A stretch of 5,162 nucleotides of DNA. Origin: Acidobacteriota bacterium. GTDB taxonomy: Bacteria > Acidobacteriota > Terriglobia > Terriglobales > Acidobacteriaceae. The DNA lies in assembly GCA_021799405.1 (NCBI GenBank), contig JAJZAL010000322.1, positions 1 through 5,162 of the forward strand, written 5' to 3'. How positions within the stretch are numbered: the stretch's first letter is position 1; each line of letters starts with the position of its first letter. Positions 1 to 4,999 of this stretch are shown piece by piece. Made by a program: the position numbers and the translations under genes. The notes under the pieces are model-generated. The model had not been told where the DNA came from, did not search any database, and saw only the letters and a program-made list of their open reading frames with translations.

Positions 1-99
1 GCAAACAAAAGTGGAGAAGTGGTTGCCAAGCTTCCCCATCCCAACGATACCCAAAGGAAGATATTGCAAGCGTTCAAGGTCAGCCTACCCAGATTGTAG
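1..99 (+). CDS. 3' end of an unidentified gene, possibly a transposase C-terminus
   Basis: Frame 1 is open from the window edge to a TAG at 97-99, giving 32 residues that begin ANKSGEVVAKLPHPND and end FKVSLPRL. The start lies outside the window. The stretch reads like real protein: a short 'LP-P-D-QR-IL' helix and then the stop. It resembles the tail of IS4/IS1634-type transposases, which often end in a similar 'LP...(L/V)-L-LP' segment, but that is a memory-based comparison over very few residues. An insertion sequence begins about 100 bases downstream, so this would fit a cluster of mobile elements. It could equally be the end of any unrelated gene. The frame assignment is more secure than the identity. 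Confidence 0.4.
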   Translation, partial: ANKSGEVVAKLPHPNDTQRKILQAFKVSLPRL

Positions 100-202
100 G
101 CAGACACGCACAACACTGCGGATAGGCGCATCTCGCAACACTTCAATTGCTTGCAAGTGAATTCACGCTCTCTTCCAAAAGGAAGCTCCGTCTGGCTTCT
201 AT

Positions 203-211
203 ACGCACTCG
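203..211 (-). repeat. Right subterminal inverted repeat of the IS1111-type element
   Basis: ACGCACTCG is the exact inverse of CGAGTGCGT at 1520-1528. On the transposase strand both read outward from the element with a nearby CACC. IS1111-group elements are known to carry subterminal inverted repeats. Nine bases is short, and the placement on both sides of the transposase is what makes it credible. Confidence 0.5.
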
Positions 212-406
212 TGGTGAGCCGCTGTGGGCTCGGTGCCCGTTGGGGCCCGATGGTGATGAATCGGGGCTGCTATCTGAAGCGCGGCCTCTTGGGCCAAGCC
301 CCTGGGCGCAGTCACCCGGACACGAGATGGATTCCGATGTCATTGCCTGGTTACGGTCTTTACCTCTGATTTGCTTTTTGGTTGAAGGTTGCGGTTGGGT
401 TGCCGG
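212..406 (-). ncRNA. Candidate bridge RNA in the non-coding end of the IS1111-type element
   Basis: About 195 bases between the transposase stop and the right subterminal repeat hold no convincing gene but are dense in short GC hairpins. Visible pairings are 216-220 with 227-231 (GAGCC/GGCTC, 6-base loop), 226-229 with 235-238 or alternatively 235-238 with 243-246 (GGGC/GCCC), and 263-268 with 297-302 (GGGGCT/AGCCCC), which encloses 283-286 with 292-295 (GGCC). IS110-family recombinases are known to use a structured bridge RNA from a non-coding end, and in the IS1111 group this is the end downstream of the transposase. Position and structure therefore agree. I inferred the strand from the transposase and did not identify the target- and donor-binding loops, so the exact ends are unknown. 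Confidence 0.4.
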
Positions 407-1495
407 TCAGTCTTGCGCCGGGGCCGGTTGTGGAAAGGGTTGGAAGTGCTGGCCGCTGCGCCACATGCTGTGCAGGGTGACGGCCAGTTTGCGGGCCACG
501 GCAACGATGGCTCGCTTCTTGCCGCGCTTGCCGCCGTTTTGAGCCAGTTGCAGACCCCAGCGGCGCAAGGCGCAATCGGGGCCGAAACGTCCCAGGATGT
601 ATTGCGCCGACTGCACCAGCAGACAGCGTAGATAGGTATTGCCGGTGCGCGTGATGCGCCGCTGTGGGTCCGAATCGCCCGACTGGCTCTGTCCGGGACG
701 CAGGCCGAGAAAGGCTCCCGCCGAGCGGCTGCTGGGAACCGCGTTGGGGCGGTCGAGCGTGAGCACGTAAGCCGCGGCCACCAGCGCGCCGACGCCCGGT
801 GCGCTGCGCAGAGTGCCGATCTCGGGATATTTGACAGCGAGCGTTTCGATCTGCCGGTCCATGGCCCCGATCTGCAGGTTGAGCCGGGCGATCTGCTCCA
901 GCAGCGGGCCGGCCGACCTCGGCCAGGCGGGGGGAACGGCACCGGCCGCGCGGTCCGGGAACGACTCGGTGGAGCAGGCGGGCAGCCGAGAGCCGGCGCT
1001 TTTGACCAGGCCGCGCAGCGCGTTGACGATCATGGTCCGCGCCTTGACCAGGATGGCGCGCGCCTGGATCAGGTTCAGGTCCTGCTGGCGCTGTAGACTG
1101 CGATGCTGGATCGGCGACAGCAGCTTGGGATTGAAGGCGGCCATCCGCGCCAGTTGTTCGGCATCGCGGCCATCGTTCTTCGATTCGCTCTGGGTGATGG
1201 CGGGGAGTTTGCGCGCGTTGGCGACGATCACCTGGTGGCCGAGCTGCTTCAGCAAGCGGTTCATCCAGGGCGAGTGGGTGCCGCACTCCAGCGCGATGCG
1301 CAGCCGCGGCGCGCCTGCAAAATGCCGCCGGAACGCCGCTTCGGTGCTGCGCACACGCTCCCGCTCCACGATTTCCCCCTCGTCATCGACAAGACAGAGA
1401 TGGCTGTAACGGTCGCCCACATCGATCCCCATCGTCATCGCTGGCTGGTCTTTCGTTGTTTCCCTGCGTCGCGTTTGTTTGCTAATCTTGTTCAT
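407..1495 (-). CDS. IS110-family transposase (DEDD / serine recombinase)
   Basis: This 362-residue protein cuts and rejoins DNA to move the surrounding element. The N-terminal RuvC-like DEDD domain shows GIDVG (D25), LECG (E70) and the KNDGRDAEQLA segment (D108/D111). A helical middle (about 125-225) links to the C-terminal Transposase_20 domain, with the helix-hairpin-like SAPGVG at 231-236, AGAFLGLRPGQ at 259-269, and a QSQSGD...RITRTGN-YLR block at about 270-290 that should carry the catalytic serine (S270 or S272). Both domains are complete and no internal stop is seen. The frame is open further upstream to 1567, but I chose ATG at 1495 because AAGGAG sits 8 bases before it and the extra 24 codons would cross the element's inverted repeat. 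The basic, proline-rich tail after about residue 345 is variable in the family. Family assignment is firm; the IS1111 subgroup rests on the element layout. Confidence 0.93.
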   Translation of the reverse strand: MNKISKQTRRRETTKDQPAMTMGIDVGDRYSHLCLVDDEGEIVERERVRSTEAAFRRHFAGAPRLRIALECGTHSPWMNRLLKQLGHQVIVANARKLPAITQSESKNDGRDAEQLARMAAFNPKLLSPIQHRSLQRQQDLNLIQARAILVKARTMIVNALRGLVKSAGSRLPACSTESFPDRAAGAVPPAWPRSAGPLLEQIARLNLQIGAMDRQIETLAVKYPEIGTLRSAPGVGALVAAAYVLTLDRPNAVPSSRSAGAFLGLRPGQSQSGDSDPQRRITRTGNTYLRCLLVQSAQYILGRFGPDCALRRWGLQLAQNGGKRGKKRAIVAVARKLAVTLHSMWRSGQHFQPFPQPAPAQD

Positions 1496-1503
1496 CGGCT
1501 GGT

Positions 1504-1509
1504 CTCCTT
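1504..1509 (-). promoter_or_regulatory. Ribosome-binding site of the transposase
   Basis: On the minus strand AAGGAG, inside a run AAAAAGGAGA, lies 8 bases upstream of the ATG at 1495-1493. It decides the start in favour of the internal ATG over the longer open frame beginning at 1567. Confidence 0.75.
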
Positions 1510-1519
1510 TTTGCACCCT

Positions 1520-1528
1520 CGAGTGCGT
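1520..1528 (+). repeat. Left subterminal inverted repeat of the IS1111-type element
   Basis: CGAGTGCGT is the partner of the inverted copy at 203-211. It lies just upstream of the transposase ribosome-binding site, so the upstream end of the element would be very short, as is usual in the IS1111 group. Confidence 0.5.
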
Positions 1529-1620
1529 TGCGGTTAGCGTAGCTCTCCGCGAGGCCAGCCGTCTCATCCCATCTGAAGCCCCGGAAAATTGCGCCTGTTT
1601 ACGGCACCCTTCGGCTGCGC

Positions 1621-1650
1621 TCAGGGCAGGCTCTTAAAGTCGTGCCCTGA
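1621..1650. repeat. Inverted repeat TCAGGGCA / TGCCCTGA
   Basis: TCAGGGCA at 1621-1628 pairs perfectly with TGCCCTGA at 1643-1650 across a 14-base loop. No T-run follows on either strand, so it is not an ordinary intrinsic terminator. Its right arm is part of the direct repeat at 1636-1653. Confidence 0.6.
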
Positions 1651-1703
1651 TACAAAACCGCGTCGGTGCAATTTTGGTGCGATTCAAAGTCGTGGCCTGA
1701 TAC
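1636..1703. repeat. Direct repeat, two 18-base copies 50 bases apart
   Basis: AAAGTCGTGCCCTGATAC at 1636-1653 recurs at 1686-1703 with a single change (GTGGCC for GTGCCC). The preceding bases are also similar (CTT- and TTC-). I recall this type of string as a frequent acidobacterial intergenic repeat, which I cannot confirm here. Confidence 0.65.
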
Positions 1704-1741
1704 GAGGGCTGCAGGCGGAAGACTGAAATGCGCCGACCTCA

Positions 1742-1755
1742 GCGCCTGAAGGCGC
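1742..1755. repeat. Small hairpin GCGCC-TGAA-GGCGC
   Basis: This is a perfect 5-base stem around a TGAA loop. It shares the CCTGAAGG/CTGAAG core with the larger hairpin at 1777-1796, 35 bases to the right, so the two are probably parts of one REP-like unit. Confidence 0.5.
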
Positions 1756-1776
1756 GTCATGGATTCGAAGTCGGTT

Positions 1777-1796
1777 CCCCGGACTGAAGTCCGGGG
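1777..1796. repeat. Perfect REP-like hairpin, 8-base stem with TGAA loop
   Basis: CCCCGGAC at 1777-1784 pairs with GTCCGGGG at 1789-1796 around the loop TGAA. It is too GC-rich and symmetric to be chance, but no T-run follows on either side, so I read it as a repeat-element palindrome and not a standard terminator. Its right arm runs straight into the 23-base tandem repeat, and part of that arm (GTCCGGGG) recurs at 1835-1842. Confidence 0.65.
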
Positions 1797-1851
1797 TCTA
1801 CCTGCAATGGAATCTGGGGTCTACCGGCAATGGAGTCCGGGGTCTACCTGC
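1793..1851. repeat. 23-base tandem repeat, two and a half copies
   Basis: The unit begins GGGGTCTACC(T/G)GCAATGGA and has copies at 1793-1815 and 1816-1838, then a partial copy GGGGTCTACCTGC at 1839-1851. The full copies differ at four positions. The array appears to have grown from the right arm of the adjacent hairpin, because the end of copy two recreates the arm sequence GTCCGGGG. Confidence 0.7.
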
Positions 1852-1918
1852 GGGCGCGGAAAAATGCGCCAAGTTGGATGAAAAAGATTGGCGGGGCTGC
1901 GGAAAAAGGTGCGCCAGG

Positions 1919-3265
1919 CTAGCGGGGAAAATATTTGGGGCGGTGGCCGGGGAGCCAGGGATTGTAGTGGGCGGCGAAGCTGGCTCGGCGGGAAATGGAG
2001 GGGTGGCTGTAGAGCCAGAATTCCACGAACGGGTTTGGATTCGGGGCTTCGAGATAGTTGGTACCGAGGGCGACGAAGGCCCTTTGCGCGGTGACCTGCG
2101 GGTCGGGCACAAGCGAGTGGATGGCTTCCTGGCCGAAGATGTCGGCCTGGTGCTCTTCCCATCGACTGAAAGCGTTGGCGATGGGCGAGAAGAGGAAGGA
2201 GATGCAGGTGAAGACGAGCAGCAGGACGGCGAGGGCGGCCCAATCGTCGGGGGCGCGGACCTGCCAGCGCGTGCCGAAGCGGCGAACGAGCGCGTTGACG
2301 GCAAGATACGCGAGCCAGAGCAGGCCAAGCAGCACGGCCATGGTGAAGGCGATGCCTTTATCGACGTGGTGGAGGACGTAGTGGCCCATTTCATGGCCGA
2401 CGACGAAGAGGATCTGATGCGGCGGAAGCTTCTGGATGGTGTTGTCCCAAACGACGATGCGCGTGGTGGCGCCGATGCCGGTGACGTAGGCGTTGAGGCC
2501 GGTGACTTTTTCGCTGGCCTGCATGAGGAACATGCGCGAGGGGGGAATATCGAAGCCGACGTGGTGGGCGAGCTGCTCCAGTTGCAGGGTGAGCGCGGGA
2601 TCGGTTTTCTGCAGCGGAGAAAAGCGGTTGAAGATGGGATCAATCCAAATGGGCGAGATGAAGACGGCGAAGACGATGATGGGCAGCGTGCAGGCCCAGA
2701 ACCAGAGCCACCAGCGGCGCGGCGATGTGCGGACGATGCGGAACAGGAGCATCAGCAGCGGGGTCATGACGAGGATGGAGAGGCCGAGGCCCTTGAGCTG
2801 ATCGAGGGTCCAACTGGGCCAGGACTGGACGGAGAGGCCGTAGGCGCGTTCGATGTGCTGGCCGAAGAGGTCGAGCGGCAGCGGGATGAGCGCGATGAAG
2901 ACGATGGCGGGCGGCAGGAAGAGCAGGCCCTGACGCCATTGGTTGGGGGTGATGCGCTCCGCCCAGTTGCGCAGGGCGGCGGGCCAGCGCAACCGCAGCA
3001 CGAGCAGCAGGACGAGGATGGTCCAGGCGGTGCCGCCGAAGGCGAGCATGGTACGCAGGCGGGTGAGGGTGATGGCCTTGGCGAGGACCGCGGGGGGCAG
3101 TGTATAAGCGGGCGTTTGCGCGGGTGGTGCTGGCCGCACGGGCATAGGTTGGGAGTGGGTTACGGCGGGCGGCGATTGCTGGGCGCAGGCGGCGGCTGCT
3201 CCACTGACGAGGAGGAGGGTCGCCAGGAAGGGAATCAGGAACCGTACTCGCGTGGGTGGATGCAT
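1919..3265 (-). CDS. M48-family (Ste24-like) membrane zinc metalloprotease
   Basis: This 448-residue protein is a zinc endopeptidase of the inner membrane, of the kind that cleaves CAAX proteins in eukaryotes and has quality-control roles in bacteria. It starts with a signal-like segment (RVRFLIPFLATLLLVSG, residues 6-22) followed by ACA at 26-28, a plausible cleavage site; C27 has only a weak lipobox. A proline-rich linker (about 31-58) follows, then membrane segments at about 76-92, 113-130, 161-175 and 186-205. The active site is HEMGH at 291-295, with the third ligand E371 in the WEEHQAD segment after two more hydrophobic helices (about 306-324 and 342-362). A conserved SHPSISRRA lies at 420-428. 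Length and motif order fit Ste24-type M48 proteins. The frame opens upstream at a TTG at 3322, but I chose the ATG at 3265 because it begins directly at the signal peptide. Neither start has a clear ribosome site. The gene diverges from the methyltransferase. Confidence 0.88.
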   Translation of the reverse strand: MHPPTRVRFLIPFLATLLLVSGAAAACAQQSPPAVTHSQPMPVRPAPPAQTPAYTLPPAVLAKAITLTRLRTMLAFGGTAWTILVLLLVLRLRWPAALRNWAERITPNQWRQGLLFLPPAIVFIALIPLPLDLFGQHIERAYGLSVQSWPSWTLDQLKGLGLSILVMTPLLMLLFRIVRTSPRRWWLWFWACTLPIIVFAVFISPIWIDPIFNRFSPLQKTDPALTLQLEQLAHHVGFDIPPSRMFLMQASEKVTGLNAYVTGIGATTRIVVWDNTIQKLPPHQILFVVGHEMGHYVLHHVDKGIAFTMAVLLGLLWLAYLAVNALVRRFGTRWQVRAPDDWAALAVLLLVFTCISFLFSPIANAFSRWEEHQADIFGQEAIHSLVPDPQVTAQRAFVALGTNYLEAPNPNPFVEFWLYSHPSISRRASFAAHYNPWLPGHRPKYFPR

Positions 3266-3410
3266 GGGAAGAACGATCTTGACATGAGGATAGTGCAAGG
3301 GCGGATTGAGGTGCGGTATCAAGCATTGACGATTTTACCTGCTTGACATTCCACAAACCTATACTAGATGATGACTTTATGTACCATTGTGACGGGTGAT
3401 TAATTAGATA
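3266..3410. promoter_or_regulatory. Divergent promoter spacer between protease and methyltransferase genes
   Basis: The spacer is AT-richer than the genes on either side and must hold the promoters for both. CTTGACAT occurs twice on the plus strand (3278-3285 and 3342-3349). The second copy supplies a consensus -35 TTGACA (3343-3348) with TAGATG 16 bases on (3365-3370) as a weak -10 for the methyltransferase. A better-looking TATACT at 3360-3365 is only 11 bases away, too close to pair with it. I saw no convincing minus-strand promoter for the protease and no restriction-modification controller box. Confidence 0.35.
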
Positions 3411-4559
3411 GTGTTTCTCACTGGAACATCCTCCGCTCTCGAAATGGGGACCGACGCTTCCTCCATCTCCCCACGTCAGAAAGACTTTGATGCCATCGCG
3501 GAGAGCCTATGCGATCATACCCAGCTTGTTTCGAAGCGTGCGGCCCTCGTTGCTGGGGATTCATTGGCACGCATTCGCTCCATACCCAGCCATTCAATAT
3601 CGTTGATCCTGACCGATCCGCCATATCACACGACTAAGAAAGACAACATCTTCGGGGACACTGCCTTCGAGGAGGATGAGCATTACCTCGATTGGATGGC
3701 GGAATATGCTGTCGAATGGAAACGCATTCTCAGGGCGAACGGATGTTTATTTTGTTATTGCGCTTCAGAAATGGCAGCACGGCTCGAAATCATCTTCCAC
3801 AAGCAGTTCAATGTTCTTTCTCACATCGTATGGACGAAGCCAAACGAGCCCGGTTTCGATGGCTGGAAGCAGAAGATGAGAAAAGAAGCCTTACGGCAGT
3901 GGTACGCCCATACTGAGCGGATCATCTTCGCCGAGCCGGCCTGCGAGGGGAATCTCCACCGTTCGCCGTTCGCACACTTCCTCAGGCAGACTCGCAAGAG
4001 AGCAGGGATAAGTTCAAATCAGTTAACAGAATTGATTGGAGCGTATGGGAAGGTGAACCATGGCGGCGCCGTATCGAACTGGGAGACGGGCCGAAATATT
4101 CCGAGCCGCGACCAGTACGAGAAAATGGTGGCAGCGCTATACGCGACTGGCAAAATTGAGCCAATGCCGCCCTACGAGGATGTCGTCAGACCCTTCAATG
4201 TCGATTCCAGCAAGGAGTTTACGGATGTGTGGACATTTCCATCTGTTCGTCCATACAAGGGAAAACACCCTGCTGAGAAGCCCGCATCCATGCTTGAACA
4301 CGCTATTGAGGCGACAACCTTTCCCGGCGACATTGTACTGGATTGTTTCGCGGGTTCAGGAAGCACAGCGCTTGCAGCTCTGGGACTAGGACGTCGAAGC
4401 ATATCTATTGAAATTGACCCTCAATGGGTTACGGTAATCGCAGAACGGCTGCAGGACTATGAGCGGGAAAATTCCATGCGGGATAAAGATTTCAAGCTGT
4501 CCGTCAATCCTGCGCATGAGAGGCGTCAGCTTGGGTTATTCGCAGCTTCCGGAAAATGA
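3411..4559 (+). CDS. Beta-class site-specific DNA adenine methyltransferase with internal HTH
   Basis: This 382-residue protein transfers a methyl group from S-adenosylmethionine to DNA. Motif IV comes first (LILTDPPYH, D69-Y72) and the SAM-binding motif I near the C-terminus (DCFAGSGST, 311-319), followed by ISIEID (331-336) and preceded by HPAEKP (286-291), which is the beta-class order. DPPY favours N6-adenine as product. Between them lies the target-recognition region, including PNEPGFDGW (144-152), QWYAHTERIIFAEP (163-176) and an XRE-like helix-turn-helix at about 185-245 (FLRQTRKRAGISSNQL, then VSNWETGRNIPSRDQ). The frame starts at GTG 3411; ATG 3444 is an alternative, and neither has a good ribosome site. 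The gene ends 34 bases inside the convergent HNH nuclease gene, so the two look like a restriction-modification pair. GC content is visibly lower than in the protease gene, suggesting transfer. Target specificity cannot be read from the sequence; if the partner is BstXI-like, CCANNNNNNTGG would be the first guess. Confidence 0.92.
   Translation: MFLTGTSSALEMGTDASSISPRQKDFDAIAESLCDHTQLVSKRAALVAGDSLARIRSIPSHSISLILTDPPYHTTKKDNIFGDTAFEEDEHYLDWMAEYAVEWKRILRANGCLFCYCASEMAARLEIIFHKQFNVLSHIVWTKPNEPGFDGWKQKMRKEALRQWYAHTERIIFAEPACEGNLHRSPFAHFLRQTRKRAGISSNQLTELIGAYGKVNHGGAVSNWETGRNIPSRDQYEKMVAALYATGKIEPMPPYEDVVRPFNVDSSKEFTDVWTFPSVRPYKGKHPAEKPASMLEHAIEATTFPGDIVLDCFAGSGSTALAALGLGRRSISIEIDPQWVTVIAERLQDYERENSMRDKDFKLSVNPAHERRQLGLFAASGK
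3964..4145 (+). other. XRE-like helix-turn-helix inserted in the methyltransferase
   Basis: Residues about 185-245 of the methyltransferase follow the pattern of a Cro/C1-type domain: a first helix (FLRQTRKRAG), the turn and second helix (ISSNQLTELIGAYG), the recognition helix with VSNWETGRNIP, and a closing helix (RDQYEKMVAALY). It falls between motif IV and motif I where the target-recognition domain belongs, so its likely job is sequence recognition rather than transcription control, though an autoregulatory role is possible. Confidence 0.7.
4526..4559. other. Convergent 34-base overlap of methyltransferase and nuclease 3' ends
   Basis: The methyltransferase stop TGA is at 4557-4559 on the plus strand and the nuclease stop TGA at 4528-4526 on the minus strand, so the last codons of each gene are antisense to the other. 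No room is left for a bidirectional terminator between them; any terminator must lie within coding sequence. Transcripts of the two genes would be complementary at their 3' ends. Confidence 0.85.
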
Positions 4560-4999
4560 CCGTCGTCAATATTCCGCTTTAGAGTTTCACTCATCCAGTG
4601 GAGCGTCTGCATAATCCCGGCATCCTTTACCACGACATTGCAGTGATGATGTCCCCATCCCAAGTTGTAAGGACGGTGGTTAAAGCCGCCCGGTTTGAGT
4701 TCCTCGATGTGAAATAGATTCAGCTTTGTCACAGTCAGGTCCAGTACCTCCCGACCTTGAGCCTGCTCCAATCGATCGAAGAAGCCTTGGCTCGATAGCT
4801 CTTGCAAGCAGAGCGGGCAGATCGTGCGGTGTGCCCGATTGAGAATGCGTGCCGCTACAAGACGATCATAGTCGAGAAGACCGCGTTCTTCTGAGATCTG
4901 GAAAACCCCGTTTCTCCGGAGGAGGGCGTCGTTAGGTGCCATCCCATTGATGGTCGATATCGCGATAGAGTCGCCGCATAGCCAAAAGAGCGCTTCCAA
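4526..4999 (-). CDS. HNH restriction endonuclease, BstXI-like; 5' part missing or frameshifted
   Basis: The 157 residues read from a TTG at 4999 carry a treble-clef HNH nuclease: CPLC (61-64), FHIEEL with H97, PGGFNHRPYN (103-112) and LGWGHHHCN (113-121) with NVVVKD after it. This is the pattern of zinc-binding cysteines, first catalytic His, central Asn and final His/Cys-Asn of HNH enzymes that cut double-stranded DNA. The block around GFNHRPYNLGWGHHHCN matches my memory of BstXI-type restriction enzymes, which I hold with moderate confidence. TTG is unlikely to be the real start: no ribosome site is near it, and protein-like sequence continues in frame upstream (SWFRSRAFEYAHEEIVTS) to a TAG at 5071-5069. 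The only in-frame ATG, at 4942, would cut into this conserved-looking region. The gene is convergent with, and overlaps by 34 bases, an adenine methyltransferase gene, its likely partner. As it stands it is probably a broken gene. Confidence 0.7.
   Translation of the reverse strand: MEALFWLCGDSIAISTINGMAPNDALLRRNGVFQISEERGLLDYDRLVAARILNRAHRTICPLCLQELSSQGFFDRLEQAQGREVLDLTVTKLNLFHIEELKPGGFNHRPYNLGWGHHHCNVVVKDAGIMQTLHWMSETLKRNIDDGHFPEAANNPS

Larger units (their letters stand above)
203..1528 (-). mobile_element. IS110-family (IS1111-type) insertion sequence
   Basis: A DEDD/serine transposase gene (1495-407) is bracketed by a short inverted repeat: ACGCACTCG at 203-211 and CGAGTGCGT at 1520-1528. 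Just inside each copy, CACC recurs in the same orientation, so the match extends imperfectly to about 13 bases. IS1111-type elements have such repeats slightly inside the real ends rather than at them, so the true boundaries are probably a few bases outside 203 and 1528. The layout fits the IS1111 group: a very short end upstream of the transposase (about 25 bases from start codon to repeat) and a long structured non-coding end downstream (about 195 bases). The length of about 1.35 kb is normal. IS110 elements make little or no target duplication, so none was expected and none is seen. The reading frame is intact, so the element may be active. Confidence 0.75.
1529..1918. other. Gene-free, repeat-rich spacer between insertion sequence and protease gene
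   Basis: About 390 bases carry no convincing gene. They hold an inverted pair AAAATTGCGCC (1585-1595) and GGTGCAATTTT (1665-1675, one mismatch), an 8-base perfect inverted repeat at 1621-1650, an 18-base direct repeat 50 bases apart, two GC hairpins with TGAA loops, and a 23-base tandem repeat. The last bases (1852-1918) lie just downstream of the protease stop and show T-runs on the minus strand but no strong stem followed by a T-run, so I could not place a terminator there. The mix looks like stacked acidobacterial intergenic repeats rather than degraded coding sequence. Confidence 0.6.

Noticed and set aside
143..343. Minus-strand 66-codon open frame in the non-coding end of the element
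   Set aside because: Low-complexity Ser/Pro/Gly translation over the hairpin-rich stretch, and it crosses the inferred element boundary. A structured RNA explains the region better.
147..542. Plus-strand open frame of 131 codons across the end of the insertion sequence
   Set aside because: It straddles the transposase 3' end and the structured non-coding end, has no recognisable motif or ribosome site, and is better explained as antisense to the element.
340..1286. Minus-strand open frames of 200 and 308 codons overlapping the transposase
   Set aside because: They are out-of-frame shadows, rich in Arg/Pro/Ala/Ser, of the transposase gene, which carries the real IS110 motifs.
1496..1567. N-terminal extension of the transposase from 1567
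   Set aside because: A good ribosome-binding site lies 8 bases before the ATG at 1495, the extension would cross the element's inverted repeat, and family members begin near this ATG.
1777..1796. Intrinsic terminator for the protease gene
   Set aside because: The stem is perfect, but no T-run follows on either strand and it lies more than 120 bases past the stop codon, so a repeat-element palindrome is the better reading.
1636..1851. CRISPR array
   Set aside because: There are two different short repeats, of 18 and 23 bases. The 23-base units abut without spacers and the 18-base pair has only two copies.
1874..3346. Long plus-strand open frame (490 codons) over the whole protease gene
   Set aside because: It is the antisense shadow of the high-GC protease gene. 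Its translation is an unnatural Glu/Asp/Gly-rich run, while the minus strand has a signal peptide, membrane segments and HEMGH.
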